Positions 32,995-42,243 of a DNA stretch of 64,000 bases are shown here, piece by piece. The stretch's first letter is position 1, and every line of letters starts with the position of its first letter. The stretch is taken from the NCBI RefSeq assembly GCF_963675985.1, contig NZ_OY780958.1:3782001-3846000 (forward strand), written 5' to 3'. The notes beneath the pieces are model-generated. The model searched no databases. It had not been told where the DNA came from and was given only the letters and a program-made list of their open reading frames with translations. Source of the DNA: an uncultured Roseibium sp. GTDB lineage: Bacteria; Pseudomonadota; Alphaproteobacteria; Rhizobiales; Stappiaceae. The position numbers and the translations under genes are program-made.

Positions 32995-34518
32995 TCAATC
33001 ATCTGCGTATTCAGGCATTTCGGAAGCGTCCAGCGCCTGGGCCAGGCGGTTTTCCTCGCCGAAGTAGCGTGCGCGCTCCCAGAACCGTGGGCGCCCGATT
33101 CCGGTGGACCTGTGACGGCCGATGATGCGTCCGCTCGGATCTTCCCCGATCATGTCGTAGATAAATACATCCTGGGTGATGATCACGTCGCCTTCCATGC
33201 CCATTACCTCGGTCACATGGGTGATCCGGCGCGAACCGTCGCGAAGACGTGCGGCCTGCACCACAACATCTATGGATGAGACGATCATTTCCCGCAATGT
33301 TCGCGACGGCAGCGAGAAGCCACCCATGGTGATCATGGATTCCAGGCGCGACAAGGCCTCGCGCGGCGAGTTGGCGTGCAAGGTCCCCATGGAACCGTCG
33401 TGACCGGTGTTCATGGCCTGCAGAAGGTCGAAGGCTTCCGGTCCGCGCACCTCGCCGACGATGATGCGTTCAGGACGCATACGAAGACAGTTCTTCACCA
33501 GATCGCGCATGGTGATCTCGCCTTCGCCCTCCAGATTCGGCGGACGGGTTTCCAGGCGAACCACATGCGGCTGCTGAAGCTGAAGCTCCGCGGAGTCCTC
33601 GCAGGTGATGATGCGTTCGGTGCTTTCGATATAGGCGGTCAGACAATTCAGAAGCGTGGTCTTACCGGAACCGGTACCGCCGGAGATCAGCACGTTACAG
33701 CGCGAGCGCCCGATGATCTGAAGGATCGTCGACCCTTCCGGCGTGATCGAGCCGTATTTGACCAACTGATCGAGGGTCAGCTTGTCGCGCTTGAATTTAC
33801 GGATGGTGAGTGCGGGACCATCGATCGCCAGCGGCGGGGCGATCACGTTCACACGAGACCCGTCCGGAAGGCGGGCATCACAGATCGGGCTTGAATCGTC
33901 GACCCGGCGGCCGACCTGACTCACGATCCGCTGACAGATGTTCATGAGCTGCGCGTTGTCGCGGAAGGAGATGCCGGTCTGCTGCATCTTGCCCTCGGTT
34001 TCGATGTAGACCACATCGGCGCCGTTGACCATGATGTCGGCGATGTCATCGCGCGCAAGCAGCGGTTCCAAAGGACCGTAACCCAGAACGTCGTTGCAGA
34101 TGTCCTCCAGCAGATCTTCCTGCTCGGCGATGGACATGACGACATTCTTCAGGGCAATGATGTCGTTGACCACATCGCGGATTTCGTCGCGTGCGTCTTC
34201 AGCCCCCAAACGGCTGAGCTGCGAAAGATCAATCGCCTCGACCAGGGCGTTGAAGATCTGCGCCTTGGTTTCATAATATTCGCCGGACTTGCGGCGCTTG
34301 GCTTCCTGCTTCGGCGCCGGCGCCTGGGGCTGCGGCTCCACGATCGGCTTCTCGGGCGGCGGCGCCGCGACCTCCACCGCAGCCTCGTGCTCCTGATGCT
34401 TCTCCGGCAGGTCGGCAGCTGCAGACGGCTCCGGCTCGGGCGCAGGTTTAGGCTGCACCGGCGTGGCGGGCCGGACAGTCGCTGCTCCGTTTGACGTTGA
34501 ACCGCGTCTACCGAACAT
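32995..34518 (-). CDS. cpaF: Tad/Cpa pilus traffic ATPase CpaF (TadA)
   Basis: A 507-residue hexameric secretion ATPase. The first 80 residues are a Pro/Glu/Ala-rich tail, followed by an N-terminal domain. The core has a Walker A GGTGSGKT at residues 280-287, an Asp box region near ITCEDSAELQLQQPHV, and a Walker B/His box (RPERIIVGEVRGPEAF, then NTGHDGSMGTLHANSP). It powers both extension and retraction of the Flp pilus. It follows cpaE by 39 bases and precedes tadB by ten. Confidence 0.96.
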   Translation of the reverse strand: MFGRRGSTSNGAATVRPATPVQPKPAPEPEPSAAADLPEKHQEHEAAVEVAAPPPEKPIVEPQPQAPAPKQEAKRRKSGEYYETKAQIFNALVEAIDLSQLSRLGAEDARDEIRDVVNDIIALKNVVMSIAEQEDLLEDICNDVLGYGPLEPLLARDDIADIMVNGADVVYIETEGKMQQTGISFRDNAQLMNICQRIVSQVGRRVDDSSPICDARLPDGSRVNVIAPPLAIDGPALTIRKFKRDKLTLDQLVKYGSITPEGSTILQIIGRSRCNVLISGGTGSGKTTLLNCLTAYIESTERIITCEDSAELQLQQPHVVRLETRPPNLEGEGEITMRDLVKNCLRMRPERIIVGEVRGPEAFDLLQAMNTGHDGSMGTLHANSPREALSRLESMITMGGFSLPSRTLREMIVSSIDVVVQAARLRDGSRRITHVTEVMGMEGDVIITQDVFIYDMIGEDPSGRIIGRHRSTGIGRPRFWERARYFGEENRLAQALDASEMPEYADD

Positions 34519-34557
34519 GGCGGTAAATCTCTCCGTTGCACATTCCGAGTGGGGCCC

Positions 34558-35856
34558 CTATCGGCCGGTCAGTTTCGACAGGAGCGATGAAATCCCCGGT
34601 TTCTTCATCTTGCCCGGATTGGACTTTCCGGAGACCACATGGGCGATTTCGGTGAAAACACCGGCAACCGGGCTCTTGGCTTCCAATTCCGCAATCATCT
34701 GGCCGTTGTTCGCCGCCGTTCCGAAAAGCTGCGGCTCGAAGGGAATGGAAAGCGGCGACGTCATTCCGAGCGCCGTTGCGAATTCCTCCGGCTTGATCTC
34801 GGGCCGCTTCGGCACATTCACCCGGTTCATGACCAGGAGGGGCAGCCGGTCGTTCGGCCGCAGCTGCTTGAGCGTGTCGACAACGTTCTTGGCATTGCGC
34901 AGGTTCGCAAGGTCGGGCTCGGCTACCATGACCACTTCGTCGGCGTTAACCAGGACATTCCTGACCCAGGCGTTCCAGGCATGAGGGACGTCCAGCACGA
35001 TTGTCGGTGTGCTGCCGCGCATGGTGTCCATCAGAAGCTCGAAGGAATGCTCGCCGTAGTCATAGGTGCGTTCCAGCGAGGCCGGTGCTGCGAGCAGGCT
35101 CAGGTGCTCGGAACATTTCGACAGAATTCGGTCGAGCAGGGTTTCGTCGAGCCGCTCGGGCGCCGAAATCGCTTCATAGATACCCTGCAGCGGGTCCTGA
35201 TTGTAGTCGAGGCCGGCCGTTCCGAAGGCCAGGTCCAGGTCGGCAACCACGGTTTCGTTCTGATATTCGCGCGCCAGCGCCCAGGCCGCGTTGTGGGCGA
35301 CGGTCGATGCGCCGCATCCACCTTTCACCCCGAAAAACGCAACCGTGCGCCCCAATGGTTCGGATTGTGGGTCGCTGTAAAGATCCCCGATCGCGCGTAT
35401 CAGATGATAGATGTCGAGCGGCGTGATCAGATATTCGCTGACGCCGCGATGCATGAGCTCGCGGTAGAGCGTCACGTCGTTCACATCGCCAATGACGATG
35501 ACCTTGGTTCCGGCATCGCAATATTCGGCGAGCTGATCGAGTTCGGTGAGGATTTCGCCCTGGTTGCCGCTGGTTTCGACAATGATGAGGTTCGGCGTCG
35601 GCGCCTGCGTATAGTGTTCGATGGCCGCCGGGATCCCGCCCATGTGGACCTTCACATGAGCCTTCGTCATCCGGCGGTCTTCCGCCGCGGCTTCGACGGT
35701 CCGGGTCGTCGCGTCGGACAGACAGAAGCCCTGTACGGAAATCCGCGGGATCGGATGGGTCTCAAACCGGTCCTCGGGACGCTGCTGGCTGCTCTCCGGC
35801 ATGCCATCGTGGCCCAAGTCCACAGCGTAGTTCGCCATATCCATGTCGATGCTCAT
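34558..35856 (-). CDS. cpaE: Pilus localisation ATPase CpaE (TadZ)
   Basis: A 432-residue protein of the MinD/ParA-like group. Residues 45-165 form a receiver-like atypical domain, and the ATPase part starts with a deviant Walker A KGGCGAST at residues 178-185, followed by ADLDLAFGTAGLDYNQDP and a later TIVLDVPH. CpaE positions the Tad machinery at the pole. It lies between cpaD (nine bases) and cpaF (39 bases) in the leftward operon. Confidence 0.94.
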   Translation of the reverse strand: MSIDMDMANYAVDLGHDGMPESSQQRPEDRFETHPIPRISVQGFCLSDATTRTVEAAAEDRRMTKAHVKVHMGGIPAAIEHYTQAPTPNLIIVETSGNQGEILTELDQLAEYCDAGTKVIVIGDVNDVTLYRELMHRGVSEYLITPLDIYHLIRAIGDLYSDPQSEPLGRTVAFFGVKGGCGASTVAHNAAWALAREYQNETVVADLDLAFGTAGLDYNQDPLQGIYEAISAPERLDETLLDRILSKCSEHLSLLAAPASLERTYDYGEHSFELLMDTMRGSTPTIVLDVPHAWNAWVRNVLVNADEVVMVAEPDLANLRNAKNVVDTLKQLRPNDRLPLLVMNRVNVPKRPEIKPEEFATALGMTSPLSIPFEPQLFGTAANNGQMIAELEAKSPVAGVFTEIAHVVSGKSNPGKMKKPGISSLLSKLTGR

Positions 35857-35865
35857 GACCCTTCC

Positions 35866-36579
35866 TTACTCAGACACCTGGGCGCCTACGCCTTCCTTGT
35901 AATCGGATGCCGTTTGCTTGCCCGCCCTGTAGTTCTCGAACACAATGGCGCGGCGCTGCTGATCCGGCGGCTGAACCGCCCTCGGCGTGACCAGATCAGC
36001 CGGATTGGATACCATCGCGGCCAGATTGGCCTGGGTTGCGCAACCGAAGTTTTCGTAATCGATGTTTCGATTGAATTCGCCGCCCATGTTTCTCGGCCAT
36101 TCCCCACAAGGGCCAGCTGTCGCCATGACCCGCGGATAGGATAAGCGGATCGGCGCGTCAGCCGATGCGTCCTCCACGGAATAGCTGCGGGTGGTAACCC
36201 TGTTGCCGCCGACACCACCGCGTTTCAAGGCGCTTCGGATATGAGGAACGACCGAATGCACGGCCGCTTCGTTGCCGGCTCCCGCCGGAACGAGGATCTC
36301 AACCCGTCCGTTTCCGTTTCTGCGCGACTGCGCAGCAAAGGCCGTGATGGTCTCCGACAGCGGCGCATTCAGATTGCGGGTGTTGTAACCGATCGGCAGA
36401 TCCAGCGTTTCCGGTTGTTCGGTGACGACGATCGGGTGGCGAAGCCTGTAGTCATTGGCTGCCAGCAGGCTCGTGTCCGAGCCCGACTGCGACTGGCAGC
36501 CGGCCAGGGAAACAACCACCGCGCCCGCGAAACCGGCTCGGGTCACAAACGAGGACAGCTTTTTCATCAATGCCTTCAT
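35866..36579 (-). CDS. cpaD: Pilus assembly lipoprotein CpaD
   Basis: A 237-residue CpaD-family protein. A basic start and hydrophobic stretch end in the lipobox SLAGC, with Cys28 as the modified residue. The mature part has the family phrases LRHPIVVTEQPETLDLPIG, GNGRVEILVPAG and the late CGEWPRNMGGEFNRN and FGCATQANLAAMV. It acts with the CpaC secretin at the outer membrane. It is ten bases downstream of cpaC and nine bases upstream of cpaE. Confidence 0.94.
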   Translation of the reverse strand: MKALMKKLSSFVTRAGFAGAVVVSLAGCQSQSGSDTSLLAANDYRLRHPIVVTEQPETLDLPIGYNTRNLNAPLSETITAFAAQSRRNGNGRVEILVPAGAGNEAAVHSVVPHIRSALKRGGVGGNRVTTRSYSVEDASADAPIRLSYPRVMATAGPCGEWPRNMGGEFNRNIDYENFGCATQANLAAMVSNPADLVTPRAVQPPDQQRRAIVFENYRAGKQTASDYKEGVGAQVSE

Positions 36580-36589
36580 CTGCCGTACC

Positions 36590-38044
36590 TCACTTGTAAA
36601 TAAATCCGACCTGACCCTGGTAGGTCCCGGTCTCCGGCTCTCCCGGGCGGCGGAAAATCTTGTTCAGTCTGTTCAGGAAAACGGTTTCGGAGTCGCTGGC
36701 CGGCATCAGGTTCTTATCCGGCCGGGCCAGCTTGCTGGCGGCCACCGGATTGACCGTATAGGGGGTCACGAAAACCACGAGTTCCGTCTGCTGGCGCAGG
36801 AAGTCGCGGCTTTTGAACAAGGCCCCCAGGACCGGCAACTGCATCAGGCCCGGTATGCCGTTGATCGACTGCTTGTAGGATTCCTGCAGCAGGCCGGCCA
36901 TCACCAGCGTTCCGCCCGACGGCAGCTCGATGGTGGATTCCGCCCTGCGGACCTTGAGCGCCGAAACCGTGATGCCGCCGGTGGTGATCGCGCCGTCGCT
37001 GGACAACTCGCTGACTTCCGTCTTGACCCTGAGGCTGACCCGTCCGGCGGACAGGACAACCGGCGTAAAATCGAGACCGACACCGAATTTCTTGAATTCG
37101 ATCGAGATATCGCCGTCCGTCTGGGCCACCGGGATCGGAAATTCGCCGCCCGCCAGGAAACTCGCGTTCTCACCGGAGATTGCCGTCAAAGTCGGTTCCG
37201 CCAGGGTTCGGATCACGCCGTCGCGCTGCAAGGCCTCGATGCTGGCGGACAGGCTCGAGCCGCCGGCAACGAAGTTCCCGCCTGCGATGGCCTGGGACAC
37301 GATCGACGAGTTCACCGGGAAGGTGGCGGAATTATTGAAACCGCCCGTGTAGTTGCCAACGCCGATGGTGCCGCTCAGATTGACCCCGAGCTGTTTGACG
37401 ATCGACCGCTCCACCTCGGCGACGGAGACTTTCAGATAAACCTGATCCTCTCCCTCAACGGAGATCATGTTGAGGACATCGGATGCCTTCACGCCATTTC
37501 CGGCGAAGCGGGCCGCGATATCGGCCGCACGCTGCGCATCGCCGGTGTTGCGGGCGGTGCCTGACAGGATAATGTTGCCGTTCATGGAGTCGGCCATGAT
37601 GTTCGACTTGGGAACGGCCCGGCGGATCAGCGCGGTCAGGTCGGAGGTATCCGGTTCGACACGCAGGTTGAAGGTCGCTAGCTCCCGCCCGCTCCGACTG
37701 AACAGGACCAGATTTGCCTGGCCGGTCTTGTTGCCGAGAACGAAAACGCGATGCTGCGTGCGAACCACAGCATCGGCTATTTCGGGATTGGAAACCAGAA
37801 CGTCGGCCACTTCCTCGGCAACGTTGATCACAACGGACCGCCCGAGCCCAACGCGCAGAAGACGTTCGGACACCCGCTCTCCGGCAGCAACGTGTACCTG
37901 TTTGGGAAAACTGTCTCGGGCCCGCGCTCCGTCAGGTGAGAGCAGGCTGGCCGCGAACAGGGACAGGATCAGGACTGCGGACCGCATCATACCGATACCG
38001 CGCCCTCCCGTTTTTCGGTTTGCTGCATAGAGAAACTTCGTCAT
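36590..38044 (-). CDS. cpaC: Tad/Cpa outer-membrane secretin CpaC (RcpA)
   Basis: A 484-residue secretin. The N-terminal signal-bearing region has MMRSAVLILSLFAASLLSPD with ARA-type cleavage. An N-terminal pilus-assembly domain with VADVLVSNPEIADAVV follows, then a BON-like region. The C-terminal secretin domain carries EPTLTAISGENASFLAGGEF and VPGLMQLPVLGALFKSRDF-like sequence. It forms the channel through which the Flp pilus leaves the cell. Its start overlaps the cpaB stop by four bases, indicating coupled translation. Confidence 0.95.
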   Translation of the reverse strand: MTKFLYAANRKTGGRGIGMMRSAVLILSLFAASLLSPDGARARDSFPKQVHVAAGERVSERLLRVGLGRSVVINVAEEVADVLVSNPEIADAVVRTQHRVFVLGNKTGQANLVLFSRSGRELATFNLRVEPDTSDLTALIRRAVPKSNIMADSMNGNIILSGTARNTGDAQRAADIAARFAGNGVKASDVLNMISVEGEDQVYLKVSVAEVERSIVKQLGVNLSGTIGVGNYTGGFNNSATFPVNSSIVSQAIAGGNFVAGGSSLSASIEALQRDGVIRTLAEPTLTAISGENASFLAGGEFPIPVAQTDGDISIEFKKFGVGLDFTPVVLSAGRVSLRVKTEVSELSSDGAITTGGITVSALKVRRAESTIELPSGGTLVMAGLLQESYKQSINGIPGLMQLPVLGALFKSRDFLRQQTELVVFVTPYTVNPVAASKLARPDKNLMPASDSETVFLNRLNKIFRRPGEPETGTYQGQVGFIYK

Positions 38045-38814
38045 TGCGTGCCCGCCTGACTTGAAACACCGTATTTCACAAAATTGACTCCCCCCCGGCG
38101 ACGGATGGGGCCATTGTCGTCGTCCGACGAGTCCTGCGCACTGCGCAGGGCCAGGGAAATGGTGCCTAGCTGCTGGGACTGGGCAACGATTTCAGCCTGT
38201 TCGGGGCTCAGTTCCAGCGTTGCCGTCCGTTTCGGCGACAGGGATTTTTCATCCTGTTCACCGGCCGTCGTCGTGTCGATTGCAAGGACGCGAATGTTCT
38301 CAAGGAAGGTTTCGCTCAGGACCGTCCGGTCCTCGTTCTGCCGTGTCAGGATCAGGTCGACCTTGTCTCCGGGAAGAATGAAGCCGCCGGCCGTGGTTTC
38401 CGCTTCAACCCCGACGGCGATCGCCCGCTTTCCTTTCGGCAGAATAGACGCCATGAACCCTTTGTCGGTGTTGATGAGACGCTGCGAGCGGATCGGCTCT
38501 CCCTGATAGATGGGAGCCTTGGCGATATGCCCGACATAGATCTCGGCCGCCTTCGGATCTTTTGCGTGCGTGATCGCACCGGGTGGCACCGCATCGCTTG
38601 GCCAATCGGCCCAGGAAAGGCTCGTTGCCGCCAGTTTCTGCCCCAGGCCGATATCCTTGGCCGCGACCAGAACCTGAACTTTCTCCGACTTCTCCGGCGA
38701 TTCCGCCACCACCTTTTTCGGTGCAGGCGATTGGCTGGTCATAACCATGCGCGCCGCCAGGAGACCTGCCCCGAGCGCGACACCAAGAACCACTAGTCGT
38801 GCGTACTTCATCAC
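38041..38814 (-). CDS. cpaB: Flp pilus assembly protein CpaB (RcpC)
   Basis: A 257-residue periplasmic protein anchored by an N-terminal helix (RLVVLGVALGAGLLAARMVM). The SAF domain follows, with QVLVAAKDIGLGQKLAATSL, WPSDAVPP and GEPIRSQRL, and a C-terminal RcpC region with TATLELSPEQAEIVAQSQ. It helps assemble the secretin. The start may be either of two adjacent ATG codons. It overlaps cpaC by four bases and lies about 220 bases downstream of cpaA. Confidence 0.93.
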   Translation of the reverse strand: MMKYARLVVLGVALGAGLLAARMVMTSQSPAPKKVVAESPEKSEKVQVLVAAKDIGLGQKLAATSLSWADWPSDAVPPGAITHAKDPKAAEIYVGHIAKAPIYQGEPIRSQRLINTDKGFMASILPKGKRAIAVGVEAETTAGGFILPGDKVDLILTRQNEDRTVLSETFLENIRVLAIDTTTAGEQDEKSLSPKRTATLELSPEQAEIVAQSQQLGTISLALRSAQDSSDDDNGPIRRRGGVNFVKYGVSSQAGTQ

Positions 38815-38999
38815 TAAACTCGCAAAATGACGCGCAACGTTCTGCGCAGCTGACCATCATCTTGGAGTCCAATTCGTCAAAACATGGTTAATTGGGTATG
38901 AGGAAATATCGTTAAGAACTTTTAACCTTATTGAACAATTTATGAATACGTTGCAGATTGCAGTATTATTACCAATGATTAACCATAAGCTTGGAGAGA

Positions 39000-39016
39000 C
39001 TTTCCGATCCGGAAAG
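39000..39016 (-). terminator. Hairpin downstream of cpaA
   Basis: A 7-bp perfect stem (39000-39006 with 39010-39016) with a three-base loop lies 15 bases beyond the cpaA stop. No T-run follows on the minus strand, so it is at most a weak or partial terminator. It may reduce flow from cpaA into the cpaB-tadC operon, whose promoter probably lies in the AT-rich 38815-38999 stretch, where no gene is seen. Confidence 0.4.
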
Positions 39017-39031
39017 CAAAATCCGCGAGAA

Positions 39032-39535
39032 CTAGAGCGCGGGGAACCAGAACGTCGACGGATAGACCTGCAGACCCGCCGCCGCGATCGCTATTCCATA
39101 GGGAATACCCGCCCCGCGGTCATGGAGACGCGCGATCCAGTCCTGACGGAAAAGCGGGCCGGGCAGGACAGGCAGCGTCCGGAACGCCAGCAGACCGACG
39201 GTCAGGAACATGCCATAGATGGCGACCAGCGTCAGAAACACCAGCAACGTCTCATTGAAACCGATCCACAGGGCGATGGCACTGGCGATTTTCGCATCGC
39301 CGCCACCCATCCAACCCAGTAAGAACATCGCAAAACAGGCGACAAAGACGATCGCGCCGCCGGCAAGATGCCACCCCCATTGTCCGGGCGAAAGCCGCAG
39401 CGCGACGGCCAGGATGACAAAACCGGCCACAAGGAGAATGGAAACCCGGTTCGGGATCTTCATCGTGAACAGATCGGATGCGCCTGCGAAGGCGATCAGG
39501 ATGGGAAAGACGATCAGCTGGATGTTTTCAATCAT
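39032..39535 (-). CDS. cpaA: Prepilin peptidase CpaA (TadV)
   Basis: A 167-residue A24-family aspartic peptidase of the inner membrane that cleaves and may methylate the Flp prepilin. Both catalytic Asp positions are visible: the first in FAGASDLFTMKIPNRV near residue 21, the second in LGWMGGGDAKIASAIA, the G-x-G-D motif. Five or so membrane helices are present. It lies between the pilin gene and cpaB, in the usual position. Confidence 0.94.
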   Translation of the reverse strand: MIENIQLIVFPILIAFAGASDLFTMKIPNRVSILLVAGFVILAVALRLSPGQWGWHLAGGAIVFVACFAMFLLGWMGGGDAKIASAIALWIGFNETLLVFLTLVAIYGMFLTVGLLAFRTLPVLPGPLFRQDWIARLHDRGAGIPYGIAIAAAGLQVYPSTFWFPAL

Positions 39536-39598
39536 AACTCGATACCTGTTCCAGGGCGCCGGGCGCCTGTACTCGAAACCAACCTAGCCATCAAAAAT

Positions 39599-39637
39599 TT
39601 AAAAAAAGAAAAAGCGGACGATTGCTCGCCCGCTTTT
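39599..39637 (-). terminator. Intrinsic terminator of the Flp pilin gene
   Basis: On the minus strand an 8-bp AAAAGCGG/CCGCTTTT stem with an inner CGA/TCG pair is followed by a run of U residues interrupted by single C. It starts about 54 bases after the pilin stop. It fits the expected strong pilin message that ends before cpaA. Confidence 0.85.
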
Positions 39638-39690
39638 CGAAACCAGCTTCCGAAAGGCGTCTCCACCTTTCGGGAAGACCGTCAGACAGC

Positions 39691-39870
39691 TTACTGAGCG
39701 TCTGCGGTCGTCAGAGCCGAGCTGATGTCGGAGAAGATGTTCTTCAGGCTGTCGGACATGGTGCCGAGGACACCGATGATGACAACGGAAACGAGACCAG
39801 CGATCAGGCCGTATTCGATTGCGGTTGCGCCAGATTCATCCTTGGCGAAACGTGCGAAAATGTTCTTCAT
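39691..39870 (-). CDS. Flp-family type IVb pilin
   Basis: A 59-residue prepilin. A short basic leader (MKNIFARFAKDESG) ends at the processing site G14|A15. The mature N-terminus ATAIEYGLIAGLVSVVIIG shows the Flp pattern with the essential Glu at position 5 and adjacent Tyr. The rest is a short Ser/Asp tail. It is the major subunit of the Tad pilus. The ATG at 39870 has GGAG seven bases upstream. A longer frame exists but has no pilin leader. It has its own terminator. Confidence 0.95.
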   Translation of the reverse strand: MKNIFARFAKDESGATAIEYGLIAGLVSVVIIGVLGTMSDSLKNIFSDISSALTTADAQ

Positions 39871-40416
39871 GTGTTTGCTCCAAATTCCACTTGTATTGAC
39901 AGCTTCTTTTGCTTTGCCCATTGGACCTGTTGTCCGGTCCTTCCGAGGCATGAGTGGAGCTTACGGCGCAGCAGTTTCCAAGCGGTTAAATTTACCACTA
40001 ACTTCCGATGTATTCCTGACAAATCTACCTATGGTTAACAGATCATATACTTAACAATATCTTATTTATATAAATTCCTCTCAAATTCATTCAAATATTT
40101 ATTTGTCATAACCCACCTTAATACGCACCCTATTCTCAATTTCTATGCGAAACAACTCTTCAGGAGATAATTTATCTCATAAGTCGCGCACCAATATGGA
40201 AATACAAGGCTATTTTGCAGGTATTCGCACCTGCACTGTCAACTACGCACTTGTGACGGCCCTTTTCAAATTACCTTAAAATCCCCAATAACGTGCATTT
40301 CTTTCAAGAATACAATCTCTTGGGGGCCATTCACTCTTCTTCGCGCCGCACGTTAGGGCTTCCTTCACCTTGTTACCGACTAATAGTCGAAAACCCGGCT
40401 GAATCTGGAGTACGCC
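39871..40416. other. Long AT-rich divergent intergenic region at the pilin gene
   Basis: This 546-base stretch separates the leftward pilin gene from the rightward pilus-assembly genes. No frame in it is convincing. It is richer in A and T than the genes around it and probably holds the control regions for both directions. I could not identify a clean sigma-70 or sigma-54 promoter by eye. Confidence 0.5.
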
Positions 40417-40890
40417 ATGAGTGTGAAGCTCACACTGCTAAGGAATCTGGCTGTTATGGCTTTGTTCGTCCTGACCACCGGCCAAGCCTATGCCAGCGAT
40501 GAACCGGTCACCGTCACAGTCGATCGCGCGAAGGTCTTCCGTATCCAGGAACCCGCGAGCACCGTGATCATCGGCAACCCCTTCATTGCCGATGTCTCCA
40601 TGCACGACCATTTCACGGTGGTCGTCACCGGAAAGAGTTATGGAAGCACCAACCTGGTCATTCTCGACGACAAGGGTGAGCCGATCATCGATGAAGTCAT
40701 CATCGTCCGCGCCTCCGAAGACAATGTCGTTTCCGTCACGCGCAACGCGCTGCGCCAGACCTATTCGTGCTCGCCCGTTTGTGAACCGACGTTGCGGCTT
40801 GGGGATTCCCAGGCCGCTTTTGACACTTTTGCGCAGCAAGCGACCATGCGCAACGACCTTGCCGAAAAGGCCGCCGGTGTCGTCAAATAG
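40417..40890 (+). CDS. Stand-alone secretin N-domain protein (pilus assembly protein N-terminal domain)
   Basis: A 157-residue exported protein. A signal peptide (LLRNLAVMALFVLTTGQAYA) is followed by a single domain like the N-terminus of CpaC: VTVTVDRAKVFRIQEPASTVIIGNPFIADVS and YGSTNLVILDDKG. This is the T2SS/T3SS-like N-domain without the secretin barrel. The C-terminal part has paired Cys (YSCSPVCEPTL). It leads the rightward TadE genes, 11 bases upstream, and may dock on the secretin or form part of its periplasmic ring. The role is inferred from context. Confidence 0.85.
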   Translation: MSVKLTLLRNLAVMALFVLTTGQAYASDEPVTVTVDRAKVFRIQEPASTVIIGNPFIADVSMHDHFTVVVTGKSYGSTNLVILDDKGEPIIDEVIIVRASEDNVVSVTRNALRQTYSCSPVCEPTLRLGDSQAAFDTFAQQATMRNDLAEKAAGVVK

Positions 40891-40901
40891 GAAAGAAGGA
40901 A

Positions 40902-41489
40902 ATGAAAAGCCCCCGTTTCTCCCTTCCCGGACTGGCAGGCCGGCTGATCCGGACAGCTGCGCGGATCGGTCGCCGATACTCGGATGACCGCCGGGGGGTG
41001 ACGGCAATCGAGTTCGGCGCCGTCGGAATTCCCTTTCTGATGATCGTCCTCGGCATCGTGGAAATGGGGCTGGCCTTCTTCGTCAATCGCCTTATCGACA
41101 ACGCCGTTCTTGAATCCGCCCGCCTCGTGCGCACCGGTCAGGCGCAGCAGGCCAGTTTCGATGCGGACGCTTTCAAGGATGATATCTGTTCGCACCTGCC
41201 AGCTTTCCTGTGCAACAAGGGCAAGTACATCGTCGATGTGACGACATACAATAATTTTGCCGGACTTAGCGACAAGGATCCGCTCTTCGATGAAGACGGG
41301 GACCTGAAGGACAGTTTCAACTTCAACATCGGTTGCTCCAGTTCCATTGTCCTTGTCCGTGTCGTTTACCGCTGGCCAATGTTTACCGCTCTTTTGAAGT
41401 TCGACAGCGGCGACACCGGAAATGCCGAACGCCTTCTTTACTCGACAGCGGTTTTCCGGAATGAACCCTTTCCGTGGAGTTGCTCATGA
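40902..41489 (+). CDS. TadE-family pilus assembly protein
   Basis: A 195-residue pseudopilin-like protein. A short basic N-terminus ends in DRRGVTAIEFGAVGIPFLMI, the TadE motif with Glu following the processing-like site, leading into a single membrane helix. The rest is extracytoplasmic with four Cys that may form disulfides (HLPAFLCNKG and NIGCSSS). TadE proteins are minor pilins processed by the prepilin peptidase. Its stop overlaps the start of the next TadE-like gene (ATGA). Confidence 0.88.
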   Translation: MKSPRFSLPGLAGRLIRTAARIGRRYSDDRRGVTAIEFGAVGIPFLMIVLGIVEMGLAFFVNRLIDNAVLESARLVRTGQAQQASFDADAFKDDICSHLPAFLCNKGKYIVDVTTYNNFAGLSDKDPLFDEDGDLKDSFNFNIGCSSSIVLVRVVYRWPMFTALLKFDSGDTGNAERLLYSTAVFRNEPFPWSCS

Positions 41490-42082
41490 TGCCCCCCGGT
41501 TCTGCCGCCAGATTTTTCCCCAAAACGGCACGGCGGTTCAAGGCGGACCAGCGCGGTATCGCAGCGGTCGAATTCGCCCTGCTGCTGCCGTTTCTGCTCA
41601 TCTTCCTGATCGGCATGTCGGAAACCGTCACCGCCTTGAACACCGACCGCAAGGTCAGCCAGGTCGCCAGCACGGTGGCCGACCTTGTGGCCCAAGCGGA
41701 AACGATCAGCACGGACGAAATTACTGATATGATGACGGTGACCGAGGACATCATGGCCCCTTATCCGTCGGACCCTCTGGACATAATTATTGCCAGTGTG
41801 ACGTTCGACGATGAAGGCGCTCCGAAGATTGACTGGAGCCGCAACAAGGACGGGGCCAAGCCGTCTTCGTGGACCGACGGATCGGCTCCGCCGATCGACA
41901 TTCCGGCAGGGATCTCCGTTGCCGGAACCTCCCTTATCATAGGCCAGTCCTCTTACACCTACGTACCGTTGTTTGCTTCGATGCTGCAAAACATATTTCC
42001 CCGCGCTGCGTCAATGACACTCGGCGACACGTATTTTCTGAAGCCCCGCCTGACGACGACCGTTACGCTTACCGGCAGCTGA
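41486..42082 (+). CDS. Second TadE/TadF-like pilus protein
   Basis: A 198-residue protein with the TadE motif ADQRGIAAVEFALLLPFLLIF near residue 22-40, a single membrane helix, and an extracytoplasmic domain with no Cys, unlike its upstream neighbour. It overlaps the preceding gene in an ATGA arrangement; the start could also be the next ATG codon. It probably works as a minor pseudopilin with the first TadE protein. Confidence 0.85.
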   Translation: MMPPGSAARFFPKTARRFKADQRGIAAVEFALLLPFLLIFLIGMSETVTALNTDRKVSQVASTVADLVAQAETISTDEITDMMTVTEDIMAPYPSDPLDIIIASVTFDDEGAPKIDWSRNKDGAKPSSWTDGSAPPIDIPAGISVAGTSLIIGQSSYTYVPLFASMLQNIFPRAASMTLGDTYFLKPRLTTTVTLTGS

Positions 42083-42243
42083 CCCAGGACGGACGACCCC
42101 GGAACGGATCCTGCGAACGATCTTGAGACCTACTCAATTGCGCGTATTTGTTCCGTCGCAAAAGACGATTACCCTCAGCGCAGATTTTGCTGCACTGCGG
42201 GAACCATCCTCAAATCCTATCCCGCGTTCGACAAGGGGACGGC

